Below the pieces are notes generated by a model. That model saw only the letters and a list, made by a program, of their open reading frames with translations, did not search any database and had not been told where the DNA came from. The position numbers and the translations under genes were made by a program. This document shows, piece after piece, positions 7,743 through 19,166 of a DNA stretch of 64,000 nucleotides; within the stretch, counting starts at the first letter, position 1, and the number at the start of each line of letters is the position of its first letter. Source of the DNA: Gemmatimonas groenlandica (GTDB taxonomy: Bacteria > Gemmatimonadota > Gemmatimonadetes > Gemmatimonadales > Gemmatimonadaceae); the NCBI RefSeq assembly GCF_013004105.1, contig NZ_CP053085.1, positions 1,116,001 to 1,180,000 of the forward strand, given 5' to 3'.

Positions 7743-10720
7743 GCGGATCGCTGCCTGTCTGCGGCCGGTGGCGTTCGGTCGCGATGGCGATGCTGGGCCT
7801 GGTGCTCGGCACCGCCATGCTTGCCGTGCCGGCGGCTGCCCAGCGACCAATTCCCGCGCGACCGGCGCCTGTGGGCAAGGATGCGTCCGGGAAGGCCAAG
7901 GGTACTGACAGTCTGGCGACATTGAGCAAGGATCGCGAGGTGTTCAACTGGACGCCTCCCGACTCGCTCATGCGCGCGCTGCTCGACCGCGAGGGCTATC
8001 GCAAGATCCAGTATCAGGGCGACACGGTGTTCTTCAATGCGCTGTCGCGTGCCTTAGTGCTCAAGGGCAAGCCGTCGGCGGTGCAGCGCGACGAAACGAT
8101 GATCATCGGCGACTCGATCGTCTACAACGACTCCACCAAGCGAGTGGTCGCCATCGGTGACACGGTGCTGCTGCGGGACCCGCAACAGCAGGACGCCGAC
8201 GATTTCATCGCCAAGGGCCGTATCGAGTACGACCTCAATTCGAAGCAGGGTGTAACGGGCGCCTTCTCGACGTCGGTGACGTCGGGACAGAGACTGTTTC
8301 TGAGCGCCGAGCGCGGCACGATCATTTCCGACTCGCTGGTGAGCGGCCGGCATATCGTGTTCGCCAAGAACGGCTCGTTCACCTACTGCGATCATGCCGA
8401 GCCGCATTTCCACTTCACGACGAAGGACATGAAGTTCGTGTCCGAGAACGTGATGGTGGCACGACCGGGCGTGCTCTACATCGGCGAGGTGCCGGTGTTC
8501 TGGATTCCGTTCTTCTTCCAGGACGTGCGCAGCGGCCGTCGCAGCGGCATGCTCACGCCGAACTTCGGCATCGCCGAACTGTTCCGAAACAGCCCGTCGT
8601 ATCGACGCAGTATCTCGAATATCGGCTACTTCCTGGCGATCAGCGACTACATGAACGCTGAAGCGTCGTTCGACTGGCGCTCCGGCGCTCGTAGCACCGT
8701 TCAGGATCCGGGCTTCCTGCGCGGCAACGCCGAGCTACGCTACAAGTGGCTCGACCGGTTCATCAGTGGCGAGACCGCCGTGTCGTATCTGGCGCAGCGC
8801 GACGGCACGACCAATACGTCGGTCACCTGGAATCATAACCAGGACTTCTCACGGCAGACGCGCCTGACCGCCCGCCTGAACTGGGTCCAGAACACGCAGA
8901 TCCAGCGGCAGACGACGATCAACCCGACGGCCGCCAACGCGACGATCCGGTCGCAGCTGAACTACCAGACGAAGGTCGGTCCGGCGCAGATCAACGTGGG
9001 TGGCAGCCGCGTGCAGTATCCCGGGCGGACGCAAGTCGACATGGACTTCCCGTCGCTGAACGTCACAGCCGGCACGCTCGCCGGTGGACCGTTCGCGTGG
9101 ACGCCGTCGCTCCGACTGGCCATCACGGGACAGAGCAAGATCGATCAGGGGCTGCAGTTCCCGTTCGTGTACAACATCCGGCCGGGCGGGGGCATCGACA
9201 GTTCGCGCTTCAATGCGAGCCGTCGGAACATGCAGTTCGGCTTCGACACGCCCATCAAGATCGGCGATTGGCAGTGGAACAACTCGTTCACGTTGTCCGA
9301 TCAGTATCGCAACTTCCCCGAGCAGCGCGAAATCATCGGCGTTCGTGATACGTCGATCCGCTCCACGCGGATCTTCGCCAAGACGTACGAGTCGAACTTC
9401 GATTGGACGACCTCATTCGGATTACCGCGCTTCTTTCAGGGCACCTGGAACCTGTCGCCGTCGATCTCGGTGAACAACGTAGACGGGGCATCCGGGTTGT
9501 TCGTCCGCACCGAACGGAGCGGCGGCAAGTGGGTGCAGCAGTCGAAGCGTCTGAGCTATGCGCTATCGGCGTCGCCGACGCTCTACGCCATGCTGCCCGG
9601 CTTCGGTTCAGTCGCCAAGATCCGCCACTCGATCACCCCCAGTCTCAGCTACAGCTACTCGCCGAATGCCAACGTCAGCGACGAGTATCTCCAGGCGCTC
9701 GGGCGCACGCGCGTCGGCTATCTGTCGTCACTTGCGCAGAACCGCGTGTCGCTCAACCTGTCGACGAACCTGGAAGCGAAGCTCAAGTCGGACTCCGACT
9801 CGACGCCGGAGTCGGGCAAGAAGATCAAACTGCTGGCGTTGAACTTTTCGTCGCTGTCGTACGATTTCATCCGCGCCGACTCCACCGGCAACGGCTTCAC
9901 CGACAAGATATTCACGATTTCGGGGCGCACCGATCTGCTGCCCGGCCTCGACTTCCGCACGTCGTACGATCTGTTTCAGGGCGATCCAGCCTCCGATACC
10001 GCCACGTTCAGTCCGTATCGGACCGACTTCGGCGTCACCTTCTCCCTCAATGGCAAGTCGGGACTCGTCGCCCTGTTTGGTCGCCTGCTTGGCATGTCGA
10101 CGGCGCTCGAAGCGATCGACAGCACGAACGCACCACGCAATGCGTCCGACCAGAACGTGGCGCAGCAGAGCCGCCAGATGAATGCCGCTGGTGGAGGCAA
10201 CATGCGCGGAATGCAGGCAGCGCTGCCAACCGGTGGCGGTTGGAATTTGAATCTGCAGTACAACGCGGCCCGTCAGCGCCGGCCGCGTGGCGGCACGCAG
10301 ATCGTGAATGATCCCTCCACGTTCTGCGAGCCGCAGCGCGCGTTGGGCTTTTTCGTGTACGACCAGTGTCTGCTCAACGCGCAAAGTGCGCAGGCGACCG
10401 GGCTGACATCAGGGCAGAGCGCGATCGGCGCGCCGACGTTCATTCAGCCGGCCACGCAGAATGTCTCCGCCACCATGTCGTTCGACATCACGCAGAATTG
10501 GTCGGCGCAGTGGAGCACTCAGTACGACGTGGAGCGTGCCCGGTTCGCCAGCCAGCAGGTGGGCCTGCAGCGTCAGTTGCATGACTGGAACGCCGTGTTC
10601 GCTTTCTCGCAGACGCCCAGTGGCAGCTTCTCCTTCAACTTCTTCATCGCGCTGAAGGCGCAGCCGGAACTCAAGTTCAATTACGATCGCCAGACGTACC
10701 GGTCGACGAGTGGATACTGA
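7739..10720 (+). CDS. lptD: LptD-like LPS-assembly outer-membrane protein
   Basis: Large outer-membrane protein of 993 residues. A signal peptide (MAMLGLVLGTAMLAVPAAAQ) is followed by an OstA/LptA-like jelly-roll region (about residues 70-230) with repeated short beta strands such as GDSIVYNDSTKRVVAIGDTV. The conserved VPVFWIPFFFQD segment comes next, then a long beta-barrel rich in aromatic/Thr/Ser strands that ends near the C-terminus. LptD inserts lipopolysaccharide into the outer leaflet. GTG 7739 overlaps the tatC stop by four bases. The barrel sequence diverges from proteobacterial LptD, so the assignment rests on the OstA region and the WIPFF motif. Confidence 0.82.
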   Translation: MSGSLPVCGRWRSVAMAMLGLVLGTAMLAVPAAAQRPIPARPAPVGKDASGKAKGTDSLATLSKDREVFNWTPPDSLMRALLDREGYRKIQYQGDTVFFNALSRALVLKGKPSAVQRDETMIIGDSIVYNDSTKRVVAIGDTVLLRDPQQQDADDFIAKGRIEYDLNSKQGVTGAFSTSVTSGQRLFLSAERGTIISDSLVSGRHIVFAKNGSFTYCDHAEPHFHFTTKDMKFVSENVMVARPGVLYIGEVPVFWIPFFFQDVRSGRRSGMLTPNFGIAELFRNSPSYRRSISNIGYFLAISDYMNAEASFDWRSGARSTVQDPGFLRGNAELRYKWLDRFISGETAVSYLAQRDGTTNTSVTWNHNQDFSRQTRLTARLNWVQNTQIQRQTTINPTAANATIRSQLNYQTKVGPAQINVGGSRVQYPGRTQVDMDFPSLNVTAGTLAGGPFAWTPSLRLAITGQSKIDQGLQFPFVYNIRPGGGIDSSRFNASRRNMQFGFDTPIKIGDWQWNNSFTLSDQYRNFPEQREIIGVRDTSIRSTRIFAKTYESNFDWTTSFGLPRFFQGTWNLSPSISVNNVDGASGLFVRTERSGGKWVQQSKRLSYALSASPTLYAMLPGFGSVAKIRHSITPSLSYSYSPNANVSDEYLQALGRTRVGYLSSLAQNRVSLNLSTNLEAKLKSDSDSTPESGKKIKLLALNFSSLSYDFIRADSTGNGFTDKIFTISGRTDLLPGLDFRTSYDLFQGDPASDTATFSPYRTDFGVTFSLNGKSGLVALFGRLLGMSTALEAIDSTNAPRNASDQNVAQQSRQMNAAGGGNMRGMQAALPTGGGWNLNLQYNAARQRRPRGGTQIVNDPSTFCEPQRALGFFVYDQCLLNAQSAQATGLTSGQSAIGAPTFIQPATQNVSATMSFDITQNWSAQWSTQYDVERARFASQQVGLQRQLHDWNAVFAFSQTPSGSFSFNFFIALKAQPELKFNYDRQTYRSTSGY

Positions 10721-10754
10721 GCCGTCGGCTCGGCCGGCGCGGAGACGGGACACC

Positions 10755-12268
10755 ATGCTGCTGCTCGACGGACGTTCGTTGCAGATCGCCGACGTGATGG
10801 CGGTGGCTGATGGCGCACTGGCCGTCGGATTGGCCCCGGAGGCGCGAGCGCGCATGCAGGTCACGCGCGATGTCGTCGACCGCGCCGTGGCGCGTGCCGA
10901 GCCCGTGTACGGCATCAATACGGGATTTGGCAAGCTGTCCGAGGTCACGATCGCCGGCGATCAGCTCGCGGCGCTGCAGCGCAATCTGGTGCGGAGTCAC
11001 GCGGCCGGCGTGGGTGATCCGCTGCCGGAGCGTGAGGTGCGCGCGATGATGTTGCTGCGCGCAAACGTCCTCGCGACGGCGTACGCGGGCGCGCGTCCGG
11101 TGGTCGTGGAATCGTTGCTCGCGATGCTCAACGCGGGTGTGTGGCCCGTCGTACCGGAGCAGGGTAGTGTCGGCGCCAGCGGCGATCTCGCCCCACTCGC
11201 GCACTTGGCGCTCACACTCATTGGCGAGGGCACCGCGCGCTATCAGCAGCATGAAGGTCCGTCGCATGAGCTGCTGGCGCTGGCGGGTCTCTCGGCCGTC
11301 ACGCTCGAGGCGAAGGAAGGCCTCGCCCTGATCAACGGTACGCAGGCCCACACCGCGGTTGCGTCGTTGGCGTGCGCCGAACTCACTCGGCTCTGGCATG
11401 CGGCGCACGTCGCGACGGCGATGAGCCTCGAGGCGTTGCTCGGCACACCTGACGCGTTCGACGCGCGCATTCAGGAAGCGCGCGGACAATCTGGCCAGAT
11501 GGAATCGGCGGCGATGCTGCGCATGCTGCTGGAGGGCAGCGAGATTCGTGAGTCACATCGCTACGGTGATCCGCGCGTACAGGATGCATACGCGCTGCGT
11601 TGCGTCCCGCAGGTGCACGGACCCGCGCTCGACGCGCTGCGCTTCGCGCGTGGCGTCATCTCACGCGAACTCAATGCGGCCACCGACAATCCGTTGGTGC
11701 TGGCCACTGGCGAGTTGCTGAGCGGTGGCAACTTTCACGGGCAGGCCGTTGCCATGGCCAGTGACCTGCTCGCGATCATCTGCGCGAATCTCGCCGTGAT
11801 CAGCGAACGCCGTATCGATCGACTGGTGCACCCGGACTTCAATCAAGGGCTGCCACCGTTCCTGGCGGGATCGCCAGGACTGGAGTCGGGGCAGATGATG
11901 GCTCAGGTCACGGCCGCTGCGTTGGCCAGCGAATGCAAAGGTCTGGCGCATCCAGCCAGCGTCGACTCGATCCCAACCGACGGCAACAAGGAAGACGTGG
12001 TGCCGATGGCGATGGGCGCGGCCACCAAGCTGCGGCGCTCGGTGCGTAACCTCCGGCACGTGATCGCGATCGAACTGATCGCCGCCGCCGAAGCGCTGGA
12101 GTATCGTCGTCCGTTGCGCAGTAGTGTGGCCGTCGAGCGCGCGCACGCGATTATTCGACAGCACGTCGCGCGCGCTACCGGCGATCGGCCGCCGGCGCCT
12201 GACATCACGCGCTTGGGAGAGGCTGTGGCCGCCGGCGCACTTGACGCCATTACCGAGGCTTTCGTCGT

Positions 12269-12272
<4 letters not shown>
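10755..12272 (+). CDS. hutH: Histidine ammonia-lyase
   Basis: Cytoplasmic enzyme of about 505 residues that deaminates histidine to urocanate, the first step of histidine degradation. The self-forming MIO electrophile comes from Ala141-Ser142-Gly143 in [16 protein letters not shown]. Family motifs [10 protein letters not shown], the Asn-rich ATDNPLV and FNQGLPPFL are present. ATG 10755 gives the normal N-terminus ([19 protein letters not shown]). An earlier GTG at 10710 would overlap lptD. Only about 34 bases separate it from lptD, so it may be partly co-transcribed with the envelope operon. It overlaps hutU by four bases. Confidence 0.96.
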
Positions 12273-13965
<1,693 letters not shown>

Positions 13966-13966
<1 letters not shown>

Positions 13967-14940
13967 TGTTGTCGAGTCGATATCGTCCGTGGCACGTGCC
14001 GATCTTCCTCGGCAAGTACGCGTGGCTGCGCGCGCGAAACCGGCCGGTGCTGTTGAACTTCGAAGTCACGATGCGCTGCAATGCGAAGTGCGGATTCTGT
14101 GACTATTGGAAGACGCCCGCCGAGGCGAAACACAGCGAAATGAGCGACTTCGCCGAGATCGCGCGCCGCTTCTCGCCGATGCTCGTCACGTTCACCGGTG
14201 GTGAGCCGACGTTGCGCAAGGACCTCGAGGAGATCGTCGCGTCGGTTCGGAAGGCCGTTCGATACACCTACGTGCAGATGATTACGCACGGAGCCATGCT
14301 GTCACTCGACCGCGCCAAGTCGTTGTGGGATGCCGGGGTCGATCAGTTCAACATTTCGCTCGACTACCTCGATGAGCGCCACGATATCGCGCGCGGCATC
14401 CCGGGACTGTCGGCGAAGATTCTCGATCTGGTGCCGCGCATGAAGGACGCGGGGATCGGCAGCGTGCGCTTCAACACGGTGATCAAGAATGACAATCTCG
14501 ATCAGATCATGCCGATCGTGGAGCGCGCGGCCGCCCTTGGCGGCGGTGTGAACTTCTCACTGTACACCGATTTCAAGAACGGCAACGGTGACTATCTGCT
14601 TGGCGATACGCAACAGCGTGAGCTCGAGAACGTCGTGCGGCAGTTGCTCGCGTACAAGCAGCGCAAGCGCGGCGTCATCACGAATTCCGATTACTATCTC
14701 GAGCAGATACCGCGCTATGTGCGCGGCGAGATGACCGAGCCGTGTCGCAGTGGTTCGACGACGATTCACATCGACCCGCAAGGATTGGTGCGTCGCTGTC
14801 CCGACTTCAAGCCGGACGGACGCTGGCAGGACTACAAGGGGTACGAGCCGATCAACTGCAATGCGTGCTTCTACGCGTGCCGCGGCGAAGCGCAAGCGCC
14901 GCTGCGCTTGATGTCGCGCGTACGAGATGTCATGGCATGA
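13966..14940 (+). CDS. Radical SAM protein of unknown function inside the hut operon
   Basis: Radical S-adenosylmethionine enzyme of 324 residues. The [4Fe-4S] motif is Cys38-x3-Cys42-x2-Cys45 (RCNAKCGFCDYW), followed by the GGEPTL motif of the SAM site. Near the C-terminus are five further cysteines (260, 278, 298, 301, 305) arranged like a SPASM/twitch-type auxiliary cluster region. It resembles the broad MoaA/PqqE/HpnH-like group, but I cannot assign a substrate. Its start overlaps the hutU stop by one base and its end overlaps the hutI ATG by four bases, so it is embedded and probably translationally coupled in the histidine pathway. Such an enzyme is not part of the standard hut pathway. 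Its role is unknown. Confidence 0.88.
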
Positions 14941-16205
14941 GCGACGGTACCGTCACGCTGTTCGTGAATGCCGCGCAGACCGTCACCTGTGCTGGTCCGG
15001 CGCGCGCGCGACGCGATACCGAGATGCAGGATGCGGCGGTGCAGGCCGGCGTCGGTGTGGCGGTGCAGGGGGAACGTATCGTCGCGGTGGACCACGACGC
15101 GGCGCTGCGCGGTCGATATCCCGATGCGGTGGAGATCGACTGCGATCGAGGCGTACTGGCTCCTGGGTTCGTCGATTCGCACACACATACTGTGTTCGGC
15201 CGAGCCCGATACGAGGAGCATGAGCTTCGCGCCACCGGCGTGCCGTACCTGGAGATCGCCCGGCGGGGCGGCGGCATTCACGCCTCGGTCCGGGACCTGC
15301 GCGCGCGCAGCGACGACGAGCTGTACTCGGTCGCGGTGCCGAGACTTCGCGCGCTGGCCGCGGGCGGCGTGACCACGGTGGAGATCAAGTCCGGCTACGG
15401 GCTCACCGTACACGACGAACTACGGTCCCTGCGGGTGATCGCTCGACTGGCCGACGCCGGTCCGCTCAACATTGTCCCGACCTGCCTCGGCGCGCACGAA
15501 GTGCCGCTCGAGTATCGCGAGCGCCCCGACGGGCGTGCGGCGTGGATCGACTGTCTCACCAACGAACTCTATCCTGCGGTCGCGGCTGAGCGGTTGGCGC
15601 GTTTCGCTGACGTATTCTGCGAACCGGGCGTGTTCACCGTGCCGGAGACCCGGCGGCTGCTTACGGCGGCCCGCAGTCACGGCATGGATCTGAAGCTCCA
15701 CGCCGATGAACTGCATGACGGCGGGGCGGCGATGCTGGCCGCAGAGCTGGGGGCGGTCAGTGCCGATCATCTCGCCGCCATCTCGCCCGAGGGGATAGCC
15801 GCGCTCGCCGCGTCGTCCACCGTGGCGACCCTGCTGCCAGCGACGATGCTTTTTCTTGGGACAGGGCGTCAGGCCCCGGCTCGTGCGATGATCGACGCTG
15901 GGATCGCGATCGCCGTCGCGACGGACTTGAACCCCGGAACGTCGCCGCTGCAGTCGTTTCCCTTGGTGCTCACGCTCGCGGTCAGTCAGCTTCGCCTCTC
16001 GGCAGCCGAGGCCTGGATCGCCGGTACCGTCAACGGGGCGGCGGCACTGGGGCTGGCCGGCGAAACCGGCCAACTGCGGCAGGGCTTTCGTGCCGATCTC
16101 GCGGTGCACGCCGCTGACGATTTCCGGGCGTTGCCTTACTGGTTTGGCGAGCGTCTGTGTCGAGTGGCTTGGGCTCGCGGGCGTGCTTGTCACCTGTCCG
16201 CGTGA
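14937..16205 (+). CDS. hutI: Imidazolonepropionase
   Basis: Metal-dependent amidohydrolase of 422 residues that opens imidazolone propionate to formiminoglutamate. The metal-binding motif is in GFVDSHTHTVFGR, with further conserved KSGYGLT, CLGAHEVP, LHADELHDGG and ATDLNPGTSP motifs, all typical of HutI. ATG 14937 overlaps the radical SAM stop (ATGA). Longer in-frame starts upstream would run deep into the preceding gene. It ends the hut block. No formiminoglutamate hydrolase, formimidoyltransferase or HutC regulator is seen, so the last step must be encoded elsewhere. Confidence 0.95.
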   Translation: MSDGTVTLFVNAAQTVTCAGPARARRDTEMQDAAVQAGVGVAVQGERIVAVDHDAALRGRYPDAVEIDCDRGVLAPGFVDSHTHTVFGRARYEEHELRATGVPYLEIARRGGGIHASVRDLRARSDDELYSVAVPRLRALAAGGVTTVEIKSGYGLTVHDELRSLRVIARLADAGPLNIVPTCLGAHEVPLEYRERPDGRAAWIDCLTNELYPAVAAERLARFADVFCEPGVFTVPETRRLLTAARSHGMDLKLHADELHDGGAAMLAAELGAVSADHLAAISPEGIAALAASSTVATLLPATMLFLGTGRQAPARAMIDAGIAIAVATDLNPGTSPLQSFPLVLTLAVSQLRLSAAEAWIAGTVNGAAALGLAGETGQLRQGFRADLAVHAADDFRALPYWFGERLCRVAWARGRACHLSA

Positions 16206-16256
16206 ACCCTAGCTTCCGCACCTTCCGCCCCGGCGTGATCACGTTATTCTCGCGAG

Positions 16257-16268
16257 CCCGTCGACGGG
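16257..16268. promoter_or_regulatory. Perfect 12-base palindrome upstream of the large TPR gene
   Basis: CCCGTCGACGGG is a perfect inverted repeat without a spacer in the 99-base gap between hutI and the TPR gene, 36 bases before the ATG at 16305. A TATTCT sequence at 16245-16250 could be a -10 element, which would put the palindrome near the transcription start, where an operator could act. No good -35 is visible and the palindrome could be chance in GC-rich DNA. Confidence 0.25.
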
Positions 16269-16304
16269 TCGTTCGTCCAGCAACTCGGAGTCATTCTCGC
16301 ACTC

Positions 16305-19166
16305 ATGTCTAACGCCGCGAAGCACCGTAAGAAGGCGGCTGAGTTCGAGCAGCTGAGACAGATCGATCGCGCGATCGCCTCGTACGTGAGGGCGATCGAG
16401 GAGAGCGAGCTGGCAGGCGAAGACGTGGATGTCGCGCTCCTGAACAAGGTCGGCGACCTCGCACTGCGTCAGGGGCGTGTTCCGGACGCGATTACGTACT
16501 ACGAGCGGGCCGTCGAGCACTACGCGAACTCCGGCCTGTTCAACAACGCCATCGCGCTCTGCAACAAGATCCTGCGCAACGCGCCGGGTCGCGCCAATGT
16601 GTACTTCACGCTGGGGCGCATCTGCGCGCGCAAGGGACTGCGCGGCGACGCCACGAGGAACTTCCTCGAGTACGCGACGCGCATGCAGCAGGAAGAGCGT
16701 GTGGACGAGGGCATGCGTGCGCTCGCTGAAGTCGCCGACCTCATGCCGGAGCTCACCGAGGTGCGTCGTCTGGTTGACGAGCATGCCGATCGGGCCGGCA
16801 TTGTGCTTCCGCGGCGTCGTACACCGTCGAGCGCCTCGATGGCGCTTAGCGACGAGGGTGCGCCCTCGACGAGTAGGGACAAGTCGCAGGACCTGATCTT
16901 CCTCGAGGTGGACTACGGTGCGCCCGTCTCGCGTCGCACGCCGGTGCGGCAGACGCGGATGCCTACGCCGCCGCCGCTGGCGATCGTGCCCGCGTTCACG
17001 GTTGAAGCGCCGATCGAAGCACCCGTGACCTCGAACGTGGCGGCACCCGATATCGCGCCCGAGGCGGAGACGTCGGTTGGTCCGGCCCTCGAAGCCTTCA
17101 TGATCTTCGACCCGACGGCCCCGGCCGACGCGCCGGTATCGCCGCCCCGTGCCGCGCCGACGGACGAAGTGCACGCGGAGTTGCTGCCCGGCCTCGTCGA
17201 GACATCGGTCGAGGAGCCGGTCGTGGAACGACTCGCCGGACTGGAGGCCGCCGGCGACTTCGCGGATTTTGGTGCCACGCCGCTCGAAGGGCTCACCGTC
17301 GACGAGCTGGAATCCGCTGACGCGGTGGTCGATCCCACAGTGCATGCGCGGGACGTCACCTGGCTGCAGGACGCGAAAGGGCTCGCCGAGGTGCACGAGG
17401 AGCGCGGATTCGAGCCCACGGGCGAACAAGTCGCGATCCCCGATCCGCATCAGCAGCTCGATGAAGTGATGGCCGAAGATTTTGCGCACGCCGAAGATGA
17501 TCCGGGTGTGGCGAACGTCATCCACACCGAGACGCCGCTCCATTCACCGACGCTCGAGTGGTTTGAGGTCGAGGAGGCGCCGGATTTGCTGGTGGACGCG
17601 CACGAGATCGAGGCGCTCGAGATCTCGGCCGTGCCGGAGCTCGATGCGGCGATTGCCGCCGGTGAGCAACTGGTCGCCGAGGCGGAGGCACAGGCACAGG
17701 CTTCCGTCGACGACGACCCGTTCGAATTGTTGGATGAGGAACCGATCGAGGTCGACGAGGCACCTGTGCTCCGTATCGATGAGCCGGCGGCCGTGCAACG
17801 CGCGCCATTTCGGATCGATCCGCACGATTTTATCCTCCCCGGTGAGCTGCCACCGCTTTTGCTCGGGGATGATCTCGTCGAGGCGGGCCTTGCGGCGTTC
17901 GATCGAGACGGATCGGGGACCACCTCGTTCGTGGACGCCGACGTCGATCTCGTACCGGGCGACACGTTGGCTGCTGCCGTCGCACCGGCTACCGCCGGGG
18001 ACGTCGATGTGGCTGGGAGTGCGGATAAGGCACTGCCACCCGCGAAGGCTGGCGAGTCGGGGGACGACATCGACCTGTCCGATGAGGCAGACGTCGACGA
18101 CAAGATGGACCGGGCGCCCCTCGAAGACGGCCGGCCCGTCATGGTCACCCCGTCGCTGCCGATCGCCGCCGTGGCCGCGGAGGCGACGATCGTGGCATCG
18201 TCCCGACGCGATGCGCTGCGGGCGGCCGTGGCGAAGCTGCCTCAAGATTGGCTTCTCCGACGTCGCTTGGCGGAAGCGCTCTTCGAGGCGGGCGAGCGCG
18301 ACGCTGGACTGGCCGAACTGGAAGCGGCCCAACAGGGTCTCGTGGCGCAGGGCGATCTGCCGGCCGGCGCAGATATCGCCGACACCCTCGTCCAGGTTGC
18401 GCCGGAGCGCGTCGCGTTCCACCAAAAGCGCGTCGAGTTGTCGGTCCGGATTCAGGATCAAGGGCGCCTTCGTGTCGCCTACCTCGATTTAGCCGATGCG
18501 CTCGTGCGGATCGGCGAGGAGAACCGGGCCCGTGCCGTCTATGCGCGCGTTCTCGAGATCGACCCGTATGATGACCGCGCCCGGGCTGCCCTCGGCAGCG
18601 CCGCACCGCCCCCGCCGCCCAAGCCGGGGAGCGATGCCAACTTTGTCGACCTCGCCGACTGGCTGCGCGACGACGACGCGCCCGCGTCGACCCGCATGCG
18701 GATGCGTGAGCCGGCGATCAGTGGTGATGAACAGGCCGATTTTGATGCCCTGCTCAGGCACTTCAAGGAGGGGGTCGCGCGTTCACTAGGTGAGGACGAC
18801 CACGAGAGCCATTATGACCTCGGCGTCGCCTACAAGGAAATGGGGCTCCTCGACGATGCGATCGAGGAATTCCAGAAGGCGCTGCGAAGCCGGTCCCATC
18901 GTCTTCCCGCCTACGAAGCCTTGGGGCAATGTTTCGTGGAGCAGGGACGGCACCAAGTAGCGGCAACGGTACTGTCTCGGGCGCTCCACGAGCCGGGGTT
19001 GGATGACGAACAACGGGTGGGTGTCCTCTATCTTCTCGCATATTCGTGCGAAGCCCTGCAGCGCTGGGACGAGGCTCGTAGCTATTATCAGCGCGTGTAT
19101 GCGACCGACATCCATTTCCGTGACGCTGCCGCCAGACTGGCGGCGCTCGACCAGGTAGCGCGATGA
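16305..19166 (+). CDS. Large acidic TPR protein (953 residues), function unknown
   Basis: No signal peptide is visible, so it is probably cytoplasmic. The N-terminal 165 residues are helical TPR repeats (KKAAEFEQLRQIDRAIASYV, then VPDAITYYERAVEHYANSGL). A very acidic, Pro/Ala/Val-rich low-complexity region runs from about 170 to 610. The C-terminal third again has TPRs: a pair around 630-770 and a last group around 805-950 starting FDALLRHFKEGVARSLGEDD and continuing YDLGVAYKEMGLLDDAIEEF. I recall that last pattern from TPR proteins of deltaproteobacteria, some near type IV pilus genes, but that is only a hint. It probably acts as a protein-binding scaffold. The stop overlaps the prenyltransferase start by four bases. 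Confidence 0.85.
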   Translation: MSNAAKHRKKAAEFEQLRQIDRAIASYVRAIEESELAGEDVDVALLNKVGDLALRQGRVPDAITYYERAVEHYANSGLFNNAIALCNKILRNAPGRANVYFTLGRICARKGLRGDATRNFLEYATRMQQEERVDEGMRALAEVADLMPELTEVRRLVDEHADRAGIVLPRRRTPSSASMALSDEGAPSTSRDKSQDLIFLEVDYGAPVSRRTPVRQTRMPTPPPLAIVPAFTVEAPIEAPVTSNVAAPDIAPEAETSVGPALEAFMIFDPTAPADAPVSPPRAAPTDEVHAELLPGLVETSVEEPVVERLAGLEAAGDFADFGATPLEGLTVDELESADAVVDPTVHARDVTWLQDAKGLAEVHEERGFEPTGEQVAIPDPHQQLDEVMAEDFAHAEDDPGVANVIHTETPLHSPTLEWFEVEEAPDLLVDAHEIEALEISAVPELDAAIAAGEQLVAEAEAQAQASVDDDPFELLDEEPIEVDEAPVLRIDEPAAVQRAPFRIDPHDFILPGELPPLLLGDDLVEAGLAAFDRDGSGTTSFVDADVDLVPGDTLAAAVAPATAGDVDVAGSADKALPPAKAGESGDDIDLSDEADVDDKMDRAPLEDGRPVMVTPSLPIAAVAAEATIVASSRRDALRAAVAKLPQDWLLRRRLAEALFEAGERDAGLAELEAAQQGLVAQGDLPAGADIADTLVQVAPERVAFHQKRVELSVRIQDQGRLRVAYLDLADALVRIGEENRARAVYARVLEIDPYDDRARAALGSAAPPPPPKPGSDANFVDLADWLRDDDAPASTRMRMREPAISGDEQADFDALLRHFKEGVARSLGEDDHESHYDLGVAYKEMGLLDDAIEEFQKALRSRSHRLPAYEALGQCFVEQGRHQVAATVLSRALHEPGLDDEQRVGVLYLLAYSCEALQRWDEARSYYQRVYATDIHFRDAAARLAALDQVAR

